Translations under genes and position numbers: made by a program
The notes under the pieces: generated by a model
What the model was told of the DNA's origin: nothing
The model's database searches: none
The model's input: the letters and a program-made list of their open reading frames with translations, nothing else
In this document: positions 1-8,411 of the stretch, one piece after another
How the letters are laid out: every line of letters begins with the position of its first letter
How positions within the stretch are numbered: position 1 is the first letter of the stretch
Assembly: GCF_032970905.1 (NCBI RefSeq)
Contig: NZ_JAWJZA010000016.1
Length of the DNA: 55,471 nucleotides
Direction: 5' to 3' (one strand)
Origin: Veillonella absiana
GTDB lineage: Bacteria > Bacillota > Negativicutes > Veillonellales > Veillonellaceae

Positions 1-19
1 CATAATGACCCCCTATTTA

Positions 20-1710
20 GTTTGAGAGTAGTGTAATTCTGTAAATCTCCAAAACCTTCTAGCCACCACGTACCTCCTAGTCTCTGTTTGAGAGTAGTGT
101 AATTCTGTAAATCTCCAAAACTTAAAGCTTCGTGATGATGAGTTTTTTAAAGTTTGAGAGTAGTGTAATTCTGTAAATCTCCAAAACTATGAAAGATACT
201 AGTAGCAAGACAAATAAGGTTTGAGAGTAGTGTAATTCTGTAAATCTCCAAAACTGCTTCTAGTTTTATACCACTCTTTAGAGTGTTTGAGAGTAGTGTA
301 ATTCTGTAAATCTCCAAAACCCATGGGCGAATCTGTTAGATACAGTCAATGTTTGAGAGTAGTGTAATTCTGTAAATCTCCAAAACTTAAGCGAACGTTT
401 AGACGCAATAGAGGAGGTTTGAGAGTAGTGTAATTCTGTAAATCTCCAAAACATTCACATTAATAACTCGACTACGCTACGCGTTTGAGAGTAGTGTAAT
501 TCTGTAAATCTCCAAAACTGCTTCTAGTTTTATACCACTCTTTAGAGTGTTTGAGAGTAGTGTAATTCTGTAAATCTCCAAAACACCACTTTTTGTAGTG
601 CGTTGTTCTGACCAGTTTGAGAGTAGTGTAATTCTGTAAATCTCCAAAACTGCTTCTAGTTTTATACCACTCTTTAGAGTGTTTGAGAGTAGTGTAATTC
701 TGTAAATCTCCAAAACTGATGGCCAGTATAAAATTACTCGGGTATAGTTTGAGAGTAGTGTAATTCTGTAAATCTCCAAAACCAATAGGCTCAATCATAT
801 TATCGACAATTGAGTTTGAGAGTAGTGTAATTCTGTAAATCTCCAAAACCGTTGTGCTACAATTCCACCGTACCCTAAAGTTTGAGAGTAGTGTAATTCT
901 GTAAATCTCCAAAACGATACGGTTGCCTCTGCGGGTAGTTATTACGTTTGAGAGTAGTGTAATTCTGTAAATCTCCAAAACCACCGCTCGACTAAATCAG
1001 ATATGCTGTCAGTTTGAGAGTAGTGTAATTCTGTAAATCTCCAAAACTCAACCCAGCGAGCCAAACATTTGCGGAGTCGTTTGAGAGTAGTGTAATTCTG
1101 TAAATCTCCAAAACATATGCTCATGGATAACTCCGGCATGTGAAGTTTGAGAGTAGTGTAATTCTGTAAATCTCCAAAACATTGCTAATACTTACCGCTC
1201 TTTTTTATTCGTTTGAGAGTAGTGTAATTCTGTAAATCTCCAAAACTAATGGTATTATATGAAAGCACAGAGGGTGGTTTGAGAGTAGTGTAATTCTGTA
1301 AATCTCCAAAACGATGGAACTTGCCCTACAGAGGGGTGTATAGTTTGAGAGTAGTGTAATTCTGTAAATCTCCAAAACGTTATCATCTAAACAATGTAGG
1401 CAGTGCAAGTTTGAGAGTAGTGTAATTCTGTAAATCTCCAAAACCGACGGTGTGAATTGCACCAGCCATTCGTGCGTTTGAGAGTAGTGTAATTCTGTAA
1501 ATCTCCAAAACCACACCCCTATCAGTTGTCTGAATAGAACGGTTTGAGAGTAGTGTAATTCTGTAAATCTCCAAAACTATTACATTATCAAACAATGCAA
1601 CAGTGTGGTTTGAGAGTAGTGTAATTCTGTAAATCTCCAAAACAATGTAGTTGGTGGTGCAATTAACTTCCTCGTTTGAGAGTAGTGTAACTTTGTATAT
1701 TGCTGAGAAC
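20..1710 (+). CRISPR. CRISPR array, type II-like repeat, 25 full repeats plus a degenerate terminal repeat
   Basis: A 36-nt repeat (starts GTTTGAGAGTAGTGTAA, ends CCAAAAC) occurs 25 times without visible change, first at 20-55 and last at 1608-1643, separated by 25 spacers of 30-31 nt. A 37-nt degenerate copy at 1674-1710 keeps only the first 17 bases and the final AAC; such decayed repeats mark the trailer end, so the leader and newest spacers should lie to the left, outside the window. Bases 1-19 look like the tail of a cut spacer. The GTTTGAGAG...AAAAC form resembles repeats of type II (Cas9) systems, but no cas gene or tracrRNA is in view, so the type is an inference. Spacers at 255-284, 519-548 and 651-680 are identical. 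Open frames across the array are artefacts of the repeat. Confidence 0.98.
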
Positions 1711-1743
1711 TGTAAATGCATTTTTGAAAAGGAAAATAACTAT

Positions 1744-2256
1744 ATGGGTATCACCAGGGAATTCATCCAACATTTTAATTCCCCACTAGGCCCCATCACC
1801 ATCGCTAGCAACGGCGATGCCCTAACAGGCCTATGGTTTGACGGACAAAAATATGATCGTGCCACATTAGGCGCAGAATATACTGAAAAAACTTGCGACG
1901 TATTGGAACAAACAAAACAGTGGCTTGAGGAATATTTTGCTGGTAAGAAACCTAAGAAATTCCCACCCATACAATTCGTAGGAACACCATTTAGACAACA
2001 AGTGTGGAATCTTCTTCTTGAAATTCCGCATGGTAAAACCGTGACCTATGGGGAAATTTCAGATATGTTGAAACAAATAGATCCAACCTCCAAAGCTTGT
2101 TCTCGTGCTATTGGTGGTGCGGTTGGTCATAATCCTATTTCCATCATCGTCCCTTGCCATCGTGTGATGGGGGCAGATGGGAAAATGACTGGTTATGCTG
2201 GTGGCGTTGACAAAAAAATAAAGCTGTTAGAATTAGAAAAATCAGGGGAAATTTAA
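1744..2256 (+). CDS. ogt: Methylated-DNA--[protein]-cysteine S-methyltransferase
   Basis: Suicide repair protein that moves the methyl group from O6-methylguanine or O4-methylthymine to its own cysteine. The 170-residue product has the active-site motif PCHRV with Cys138, preceded by RAIGGAVGHNP (the helix-turn-helix/Asn hinge region) and followed by the usual glycine-rich TGYAGG stretch, so the C-terminal DNA-binding domain is complete; the N-terminal ribonuclease-like domain is also present. The start is the ATG at 1744, ten bases after AAAAGGA; the longer open frame reaching back to 1651 runs into the CRISPR array and is rejected. It begins 34 bp after the array's last repeat. The ADP-ribosylglycohydrolase gene follows after 27 bp and may be cotranscribed. 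Confidence 0.95.
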   Translation: MGITREFIQHFNSPLGPITIASNGDALTGLWFDGQKYDRATLGAEYTEKTCDVLEQTKQWLEEYFAGKKPKKFPPIQFVGTPFRQQVWNLLLEIPHGKTVTYGEISDMLKQIDPTSKACSRAIGGAVGHNPISIIVPCHRVMGADGKMTGYAGGVDKKIKLLELEKSGEI

Positions 2257-2283
2257 TTTGTTTGCGTTACGGAGGGGAAAACT

Positions 2284-3126
2284 ATGATAGGTGCAATTAT
2301 TGGGGATATTATTGGCTCACCATTTGAATTTAATAATTACCGCGCGAAAGATTTTGATTTCTTTGCACCAGGTTGCTATGTGACGGACGATTCTATCATG
2401 ACTATCGCCATTGGTGGGGGACTCTTGGACTGCAAGGAAAAAGGTCTGCTCGCATTTGATAAATATCACCAATTGACGTGGAAACAAGAGGAAGAAATTG
2501 CCGAAATCGTTGTTAAATTCATGAAAATGATTGGCCGGCCCTATGATGATTGTGGCTATGGGTCTCATTTTTATCAATGGATGTACTCTGATGATGAAAT
2601 TGGCTACAACAGCTGTGGCAATGGTTCTGCCATGCGTATCAGTTCTGTAGGCGAAATGGCGAATGACATCGGTGAGGTCAAGGTGTTATCAAGAATCGTG
2701 ACAATGGTATCTCACAATCATATTGAGGGTCTCAAAGGGGCCGAAGCGACCGCTGTTGCCGTATTTATGGCGAAACATGGTGCATCTATGGACGATATCG
2801 AACGCGTCATTAATGATGAGTACTATCCAATTGGATTTACCATTGATAAACTGCGTGAAACCTACAAATTTGATGGTACCTGCCAGGGGACGGTGCCGCA
2901 GGCTCTGCAGTGCTTCTTTGAAAGTACCGACTATGTGGATTGTATCCGCAACTGCATTTCTATCGGTGGGGATAGCGATACTATAGCAGCTATAGCTGGT
3001 GGAGTAGCAGCTGCCTACTATGGGGTGCCTAGCGAATTGAAAGAAGCTACAGAAGCATGTTTAGATGAGCGCTTGCGCAAGATTTACGATGAATTCGAGC
3101 GTCGTTATCCCACTAAAGTTGTATAA
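2284..3126 (+). CDS. ADP-ribosylglycohydrolase family protein
   Basis: Predicted cytoplasmic hydrolase that removes ADP-ribose from proteins or nucleic acids, of the DraG/ARH fold. The 280-residue sequence shows the family's metal-binding signatures: VTDDS near residue 33, GNGSAMR in the middle, and GGDSDT near 228-233, where the two aspartates bind the dinuclear magnesium centre. It opens directly with MIGAIIGDIIGSPFE, typical of the family, so the start is secure; GGAGGGG lies just upstream. No ADP-ribosyltransferase partner is visible nearby, so the substrate is unknown. Its TAA stop lies inside a 26-bp tandem repeat. Confidence 0.92.
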   Translation: MIGAIIGDIIGSPFEFNNYRAKDFDFFAPGCYVTDDSIMTIAIGGGLLDCKEKGLLAFDKYHQLTWKQEEEIAEIVVKFMKMIGRPYDDCGYGSHFYQWMYSDDEIGYNSCGNGSAMRISSVGEMANDIGEVKVLSRIVTMVSHNHIEGLKGAEATAVAVFMAKHGASMDDIERVINDEYYPIGFTIDKLRETYKFDGTCQGTVPQALQCFFESTDYVDCIRNCISIGGDSDTIAAIAGGVAAAYYGVPSELKEATEACLDERLRKIYDEFERRYPTKVV

Positions 3127-3183
3127 CTCGCTATTCGATTAAAGTAATATAACTCGATATTCAAGTAAAGTCATATACATCGA
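3122..3183. repeat. 26-bp tandem repeat, two copies plus a partial third
   Basis: Copies at 3122-3147 and 3148-3173 start TATAACTCG and share ATTC and TAAAGT blocks; a partial third starts at 3174 (TATACATCGA). The first copy contains the stop codon of the ADP-ribosylglycohydrolase gene. The rest of the spacer to 3247 shows nothing else I recognise. Confidence 0.7.
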
Positions 3184-3247
3184 ACGGTATCATACTATCA
3201 GAATATGGCGGTTACTATGTTTCTCATAGGCAAATAATCATAAACTA

Positions 3248-3314
3248 GAGCTTTCACCATGAATATTTTGTAAATTCTGCAATATATTCACGGTGAGAGC
3301 CCTTTTATTTTTTA
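3248..3314 (+). terminator. Rho-independent terminator after the glycohydrolase gene
   Basis: A 17-bp stem with one mismatch and one G-T pair (3250-3266 with 3284-3300, bases GCTTTCACC / GGTGAGAGC at the foot) is followed by CCTTTTATTTTTT. Confidence 0.85.
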
Positions 3315-3339
3315 CTATATGGTGAAAAAGTGGTACAAT
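3311..3339 (+). promoter_or_regulatory. Promoter for the polysaccharide deacetylase operon
   Basis: TTTACT (3311-3316), a 17-bp spacer and TACAAT (3334-3339) with an upstream TG (extended -10). It lies about 35 bp before the ATG of the deacetylase gene. Confidence 0.6.
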
Positions 3340-3374
3340 AAACTGTAATTTAATACGCAAAATAAGGAGTCGCT

Positions 3375-4211
3375 ATGAAACGAATTTCTTTACTCATAAT
3401 CGCCATTGCATCGATGGCACTGCTCATGGCAGGGTGTGGACTGTTTGGTGCCGACACGGATTCCAAGAATCAGGCAAATGCTGGACAGACGGCGGTACAA
3501 CAAGAGAAACCAAAGGAAAAGGTAAATCTTGTGACACCGAAGGAAGGTATACCAGTATTGATGTACCACAAGGTAGGTCCTGACAAGGACAATGATGCGG
3601 TCATTGCTGAGGATTTGTTCCGTAAACAAATGAAATTCCTCAAGGACAATGGCTATCATCCGCTCACAATGGAGCAATTATACGCGTATGTCACAAAGGG
3701 TGACAAAGTGCCAGAAAAACCAGTGGTACTCACCTTTGATGATGGTTACGCAGATACATATAGCATTGTGTATCCAGTGCTAAAAGAATATGGCTTTGCA
3801 GGCACCGTATTTATCAATCCTGGTGATATCGGAACACGATTGACATGGGATCAAGTACGGGAAATGAAAAAGGGCTGTATGACTATCGCAAATCATGGAT
3901 TTAACCATGTGGAAATGGGGCAACTGTCAGAACAAGAACAATATGAAAATATCAAGAAGGGCCAAGACGCATTAGCAAAAGAGGTCGGCATTGATAACAA
4001 CATGTGGTTCTGTTTCCCTTATGGTGATACAAACGAATATTCTCAAGCGGCTGCCAAGAAGGCGGGCATCAAAATGGCTATGATGATGAAATCTGGCTGG
4101 GCTCACGAAGGTGACAATCCGTACAATATTTTACGCGTTTGGGTTGGCAATGCCGTAGACCTACAGCATTTTGAAGAACGCTTGAACACAATGCATTACA
4201 GCGATATTTAA
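3375..4211 (+). CDS. Polysaccharide deacetylase family lipoprotein
   Basis: Predicted secreted or membrane-anchored NodB-type deacetylase acting on N-acetylated glycans (peptidoglycan or exopolysaccharide). Residues 1-21 form a lipoprotein signal ending in MAGC with Cys21 as the lipid site. The NodB domain covers about residues 60-230: TFDDGY at 120-125 supplies the catalytic Asp and first metal Asp, and HGFNH at 174-178 supplies the two metal histidines. The early VLMYHKVG motif is common in this subfamily. It is the first of three genes separated by only 8-9 bp with a promoter just upstream, so the products probably act together on one envelope polymer. The substrate cannot be told from sequence. 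Confidence 0.92.
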   Translation: MKRISLLIIAIASMALLMAGCGLFGADTDSKNQANAGQTAVQQEKPKEKVNLVTPKEGIPVLMYHKVGPDKDNDAVIAEDLFRKQMKFLKDNGYHPLTMEQLYAYVTKGDKVPEKPVVLTFDDGYADTYSIVYPVLKEYGFAGTVFINPGDIGTRLTWDQVREMKKGCMTIANHGFNHVEMGQLSEQEQYENIKKGQDALAKEVGIDNNMWFCFPYGDTNEYSQAAAKKAGIKMAMMMKSGWAHEGDNPYNILRVWVGNAVDLQHFEERLNTMHYSDI

Positions 4212-4220
4212 GAGGTTATT

Positions 4221-5168
4221 ATGAAATCATTTTTCAGCAAGTTTTGGGTCAAGTTTATCTTGCTCATGTTTATATTTACAGCCGTGTCTGCACCGTTCGT
4301 GGTGTTGTTTGGACCTTTCAACAATGTAAAACGTGCCGTTATCGGTGCGGTGTTGCAATCTCGTCATCCGCACTATATTACGTGGTTGTTCAATGATGAG
4401 CAATTGCAAAAAATCCTAGGAACGGTAGGGGTTGTTAAAAGCCAAGAATTATTTAAATTTGAAGCTAAAGAGGACGCTTCTCTCAATTTGCAAAAAATTG
4501 AGTCTGCTCGTTACGTGGGTTACATTCTTGAAATTCCGAATCCAAAACGTATTCAAGTGGCCACAGCTGCTAACATTCAAGAAAAAGGCGATACTACAAG
4601 TAACATCGCTAAAATGAATGATGGGGTAGCAGCTATCAATGGTGGTGGTTTCCATGATCCAAACGGTACTGGTACAGGACGTTTGCCATATGGTTTCATC
4701 TTGCATGATGGGGAATACATCATCGGCAAGGACGTTGGCCCTGACGAAGACGTTGATTTTGTTGGTTTCTCTAAATCTGGTAACTTGATTGCCGGTAACT
4801 ACGATAAAACTGAATTGAAAGATATGGATGCATCTGAAGGGATTACCTTTGGACCTCCATTGATTGTGAATGGTGAAAAAATGATTACTGACGGTGACGG
4901 CGGTTGGGGCGTAGGCCCTCGTACTGCGATTGGTCAACGCAAGGATGGTACAGTATTGTTCCTTGTTATCGACGGTCGTCAACCGGGCTATTCCATCGGG
5001 GCCACATTGCGGGATGTACAAGATATCTTGTATGAAAAAGGTGCGTACATTGCGGCGAACCTCGATGGTGGTTCTAGTACAACATTGTATTTAAATGGCA
5101 AGGTGGTTAATAAACCAGCCGATTTACTGGGTGAACGCATGATTCCAACTGCGTTTATCGTGAAATAG
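4221..5168 (+). CDS. Phosphodiester glycosidase (NAGPA-domain) family protein
   Basis: Predicted envelope enzyme of the family related to the mammalian mannose-6-phosphate uncovering enzyme, which removes alpha-linked GlcNAc from a phosphodiester. One N-terminal membrane segment (about residues 10-32) anchors it, and the rest should face outward. The NAGPA core is clear: INGGGFHDPNG near 137, GPRTAIG near 232, VIDGRQPGYSIG near 255 and NLDGGSSTTLYLNGK near 280, ending with a conserved R-x-IPTAFIV tail. It sits 9 bp after the deacetylase gene and 8 bp before the next gene. In Firmicutes such proteins are linked to exopolysaccharide or wall glycopolymer trimming; the precise substrate here is unknown. 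Confidence 0.9.
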   Translation: MKSFFSKFWVKFILLMFIFTAVSAPFVVLFGPFNNVKRAVIGAVLQSRHPHYITWLFNDEQLQKILGTVGVVKSQELFKFEAKEDASLNLQKIESARYVGYILEIPNPKRIQVATAANIQEKGDTTSNIAKMNDGVAAINGGGFHDPNGTGTGRLPYGFILHDGEYIIGKDVGPDEDVDFVGFSKSGNLIAGNYDKTELKDMDASEGITFGPPLIVNGEKMITDGDGGWGVGPRTAIGQRKDGTVLFLVIDGRQPGYSIGATLRDVQDILYEKGAYIAANLDGGSSTTLYLNGKVVNKPADLLGERMIPTAFIVK

Positions 5169-5176
5169 GAGGACTC

Positions 5177-6187
5177 ATGAAACCTATCACAAAGGTAATG
5201 ACTGCTTTTACCCTAGGCATCTTGCTACAAGGCGGTATTTACTATTATTTAGATCAATATATGTTTGCACCAACTACGGATTTTAGTGTGGCTGGTGAAA
5301 GTCAAAAAGCAGACGACAATTTCCCTGACATCAAAGAAGGTAATAAATACTTCTCCTACGACCGTAAATATATGGCGGTGGTAACAGAAAAATCTATTCG
5401 TATTTACACATCTGGCAAGGATACTCCTGCTGAAATTGACCTCAAAGGTCGTTCCGTTAGCTATTTTGACTGGATGCCTGATCGTAACCTTGCCATCATG
5501 GGCCTCTATGGTGGACCTAAGGATCAAGTTATCATGGCCCGTCTCAATGCTGATGACCCAGACCATGAAGTAGATACTGAGCTCGAGGATGTTCCAGAAG
5601 GAAGTAAAATCGTTGATGTAGCTTATTCAGAGGCGACAAACGTGGTGTACATGAAGGTGAAAGTCGCGGAAAGTACATATCGTATTTACCGTACTGATGC
5701 CAATTATGATACACGTCGTGTGTACATGCAGGCCTCCAACATTGGCCGTATCGCTGTCTTCTATGACGAAGATAAATTCTTCTACGACAATGTTCGTACT
5801 GGCGACGTATTTATGTTCGACGGTACAGAAGGTGGTTGGCGTGTTATCAATCCATCCGGCCGTTACCGCTTGATTGGCGTAGATAATAAACAAAATATCT
5901 ACATTGCTCGCGTTGACGAGGATGATAACGCACTGGCGGTCTACGAAGGTAAATTGGGTGTAGGATTTAAACCTGTGTACAAATATAATAACCCTATCAC
6001 ATTGTCCGAGGTGACAATGGATGAGGTGAAAGATATCATGGCTAATGGTTCTGATACGGCCACAAAAATCACTGATGAAAGAGAAGATACTGCTGGCAAA
6101 TCTAAATCGGATAGCAAATCGAATAGTAAGTCTGACAGTAAATCAAACTCTGATAGTAAATCTGATTCAGATAAGAAAACTCGTTAA
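5177..6187 (+). CDS. Membrane-anchored protein of unknown function with Ser/Lys/Asp-rich tail
   Basis: I do not recognise a family. Residues 7-28 form one hydrophobic segment (signal anchor), and the body (about 40-290) is rich in short beta-strand patterns such as YMAVVTEKSIRIYTSG and YFDWMPDRNLAIMG, suggesting a beta-propeller or similar extracytoplasmic fold. The last 30 residues are a low-complexity tail of SKSD/SKSN units ending in DKKTR, probably disordered. It is the third gene of the deacetylase/phosphodiester-glycosidase operon (8-bp gap), so it may be a structural or scaffold partner of those two enzymes; that is inference from context only. Confidence 0.8.
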   Translation: MKPITKVMTAFTLGILLQGGIYYYLDQYMFAPTTDFSVAGESQKADDNFPDIKEGNKYFSYDRKYMAVVTEKSIRIYTSGKDTPAEIDLKGRSVSYFDWMPDRNLAIMGLYGGPKDQVIMARLNADDPDHEVDTELEDVPEGSKIVDVAYSEATNVVYMKVKVAESTYRIYRTDANYDTRRVYMQASNIGRIAVFYDEDKFFYDNVRTGDVFMFDGTEGGWRVINPSGRYRLIGVDNKQNIYIARVDEDDNALAVYEGKLGVGFKPVYKYNNPITLSEVTMDEVKDIMANGSDTATKITDEREDTAGKSKSDSKSNSKSDSKSNSDSKSDSDKKTR

Positions 6188-6210
6188 ACGTATGTGCAAG
6201 AATGTATTGA

Positions 6211-6291
6211 TTCCCTCTTGAGTCAATGCAACGGAACTGCGTTTGCCGAGAGGGGGACCATGGCATAGAGGTATTAGCAACGAGCCTTGGT
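6211..6291 (+). promoter_or_regulatory. Two consecutive hairpins in the leader of the GT9 gene
   Basis: Hairpin 1 pairs CCCTCTTG (6213-6220) with CGAGAGGG (6247-6254), with an inner pairing of GCAACG and CGTTTGC. Hairpin 2 pairs ACCATGGC (6257-6264) with GCCTTGGT (6284-6291), one mismatch. There is no T-tract after either, so this is not a plain terminator. I do not recognise a known riboswitch class. It fills most of the 131-bp gap before the glycosyltransferase gene. Confidence 0.45.
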
Positions 6292-6318
6292 AAATATTTT
6301 AGATAGAAAGCTCAACCT

Positions 6319-7467
6319 ATGAATATATTATTTGTAAGAATGAGCTACATTGGAGATATATTGCATGCGACACCAGCAGCAAGATGGATTAAGGAGCACT
6401 ATCCGGAGGCCAAGTTGCACTGGATTGTTACACCAACTATGGCGGAGATTCTCCGTCATAATCCATATGTAGACGAAATCATCGAGTGGGAACGTGATGC
6501 GTACGAAGCCCATTCTAAAAAAATACATATTCCGACGATGTGGCGCATGTGGTGGGAACTAAGAGAGAAAATCAAACCTTATAAATTTGATGTCGCTGTA
6601 GATGTACAGGGACGTCTCATCACCGGACTTGTTCTCTTGGCTTCTGGCGCACCCATCCGTTTAGGACTAGGCGGCACGAAGGAATTGAATTGGCTATTTA
6701 CCAATTTTAAATCTGAGGCGAACCAGGATCATGTTATTAAACGCTATTTGCAAGTGGCTCAACTATTGCCAAAGGCATTAGAGAAACATGGTTTTTCAGC
6801 AGTATCTTTAGGTGTATCACAATCGGATGGTATAGATCTTCAGATGGTATTGAACCTGTCCGAATCGGAAATCGCTTGGGCGCAAGCCGAGGTGGATACA
6901 TATTTTAATAAATTGGTACATGACTCTAAAATACCGTCTCTGGAGGGCACTACCCCAACTACTCAAACACAATCAAGACGGGCTCGTATCGCTATTGTGC
7001 CAGGTGCCTCTTGGGCGAGCAAAGAATGGCCTATTTACCACTGGACATCATTAGTGAGGGCACTTTCACCGGAGATGGACATTGTGTATGTTGGGGGGCC
7101 AAAGGAGGCACGAGAATTTAGTCCTCAATTACCTCAAGGTGAGCATGTGTATGACATGATGGGGAAAACCACAATTCGCGAGAGTGCAGCCCTTATCAAG
7201 GCTTGTGATATCGTGGTTAGTGGAGATACGGGATCTTTGTATATGGCCACAGCTGAGATGGTCCCTAGTGTATCCTTATTTGGCCCTACAAAACCACAAC
7301 AATGGGGGCCTATTACTGGCTCTTATCATGTATTGCAGCAATCTGATATGGATTGTTTAGGTTGCCGAAAACGGAAATGTCCTAAAGGGCATCATAACTG
7401 TATGAATGAATTAACACCAGAACGTGTGGCTCAGGTTATACGAGAGTTAGTAACTCGGACGATATAA
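6319..7467 (+). CDS. Glycosyltransferase family 9 (heptosyltransferase-like)
   Basis: Predicted cytoplasmic-side enzyme that adds a heptose (or related sugar) from an ADP-sugar during lipopolysaccharide core assembly, as expected in a diderm Negativicute. The 382-residue product opens with MNILFVRMSYIGDILHATPA, the standard GT9 N-terminus; the C-terminal domain has VPGASWASKEWP near 229, GDTGSLYMATA near 302 and FGPTKP near 321, then a cysteine-rich end (CLGCRKRKCP) seen in many family members. About 20 polar residues around 205-225 (rich in Thr and Gln) look like a loop insertion between the two Rossmann domains. The small gene at 7523 follows after 55 bp. Confidence 0.9.
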   Translation: MNILFVRMSYIGDILHATPAARWIKEHYPEAKLHWIVTPTMAEILRHNPYVDEIIEWERDAYEAHSKKIHIPTMWRMWWELREKIKPYKFDVAVDVQGRLITGLVLLASGAPIRLGLGGTKELNWLFTNFKSEANQDHVIKRYLQVAQLLPKALEKHGFSAVSLGVSQSDGIDLQMVLNLSESEIAWAQAEVDTYFNKLVHDSKIPSLEGTTPTTQTQSRRARIAIVPGASWASKEWPIYHWTSLVRALSPEMDIVYVGGPKEAREFSPQLPQGEHVYDMMGKTTIRESAALIKACDIVVSGDTGSLYMATAEMVPSVSLFGPTKPQQWGPITGSYHVLQQSDMDCLGCRKRKCPKGHHNCMNELTPERVAQVIRELVTRTI

Positions 7468-7522
7468 GCATATAGAATCTGTCTGTATAACAGAGGTTAC
7501 AGAGGATATAGGAGGTATGGGT

Positions 7523-7834
7523 ATGGCAAAATTTAAGATTCAAAAAGGGTTAACCGATGCGGATATGATGAAGAATTTCAAAGAAGAAGTAAGCTTTGAG
7601 AATACCATGCTTACACGTGAAGCAGAGGCAAAGAAAACCGTTATTCATAAAGGCAATAGCCAAGATGAATTCTACCGCGAGTTTTTAACGGAAAAGGTGG
7701 AAACTCAAATTGGTAAGATGCTTCTAGATATTAAAATGGAGTATTTTAAAGAAGGAGAAGGGGCGTTTTCCATTCAAGTAAAGCGAGATGGCAAGAATAT
7801 CGTTCTTGAAACGGCTCCTAAAAAAGTAAAATAA
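7523..7834 (+). CDS. Small protein of unknown function
   Basis: The product is a 103-residue, charged, soluble protein without signal or membrane segment. AGGAGG ends at 7515, which is too close to the ATG at 7517 but ideal for the ATG at 7523, so the latter is chosen. The middle is Lys/Glu-rich and predicted helical; the end (FSIQVKRDGKNIVLETAP) looks like two strands. It lies between the GT9 gene and a strong terminator, so it ends that transcription unit. I recognise no family. Confidence 0.75.
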   Translation: MAKFKIQKGLTDADMMKNFKEEVSFENTMLTREAEAKKTVIHKGNSQDEFYREFLTEKVETQIGKMLLDIKMEYFKEGEGAFSIQVKRDGKNIVLETAPKKVK

Positions 7835-7860
7835 GATAGACTATCAATTGCTATGTGAAA

Positions 7861-7895
7861 ATTACTCCACTAATTTTTTAGTGGAGTAATTTTTA
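7861..7895 (+). terminator. Rho-independent terminator
   Basis: Perfect 13-bp stem ATTACTCCACTAA (7861-7873) with its complement (7878-7890), a TTTT loop and a T-rich tail to 7895. Confidence 0.93.
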
Positions 7896-8411
7896 TAGTG
7901 TCATAGGATGCTAATAATATTGGAAATAAAATCATAAAAACGAAAATTTATGCATTCATATATCCTGGATTAACTCATCAATAAAATTTATATATAAATC
8001 AAAGAAATTTGGGAGAATATCGAGAGTTTTAGTAGATAAAATAAGGATTATTAAGAATAATTATTTTCTTTCAAAAAAATGGATTTTCAATATAATATTT
8101 ATTTCTATAGCATGAGTCAAACGATTGGCTCTCACAAGTTGAGTAAATAACAATGTTTTTAGGGTGGACATAAAAATATCCCATAAAAAATAGCCCTGTA
8201 ATTCCCGTTTTGATGAGTAATTTGCATAGGTACATTGTTGACAAAGAAATCTGACTGTAGTCTAATATAAGTATGTTCTAACGGTATCATTCCTATGAAA
8301 TCTTATGGATGTATGTAGAATTCGTATCGTTAAATAATAGGTATGAGGTATCTGATTGTAGATTGTATAAAGTTACACATAAATCAGATGACTTGAAGTG
8401 GAGGAAAAGTT
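7896..8411 (+). other. 516-bp AT-rich gap with no gene
   Basis: No open frame with a ribosome site is seen. The left 330 bp are very AT-rich and show nothing I recognise. The right part holds the promoter listed at 8238-8266, leaving a 5' untranslated region of roughly 140 bases before the carboxyltransferase gene, long enough for a regulatory leader, although I see no known riboswitch. Confidence 0.5.
8238..8266 (+). promoter_or_regulatory. Promoter for the carboxyltransferase gene
   Basis: Consensus TTGACA (8238-8243), 17-bp spacer, TCTAAT (8261-8266). Confidence 0.7.

Noticed and set aside
1444..1673. Spacers 1445-1475 and 1644-1673 sharing TGGTGCAATT in opposite orientation
   Set aside because: A ten-base match between two 30-nt sequences with little else in common is too weak to claim a shared target.
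472..1721. Open frames across the array with repeated VLEIYRITLLSN or FGDLQNYTTLK units
   Set aside because: They are translations of the CRISPR repeat. Period 66-67 with unrelated spacers is CRISPR, and none has a ribosome site.
1651..1743. N-terminal extension of ogt by 31 codons
   Set aside because: It lies in the last spacer and degenerate repeat and has no ribosome site; the ATG at 1744 has one.
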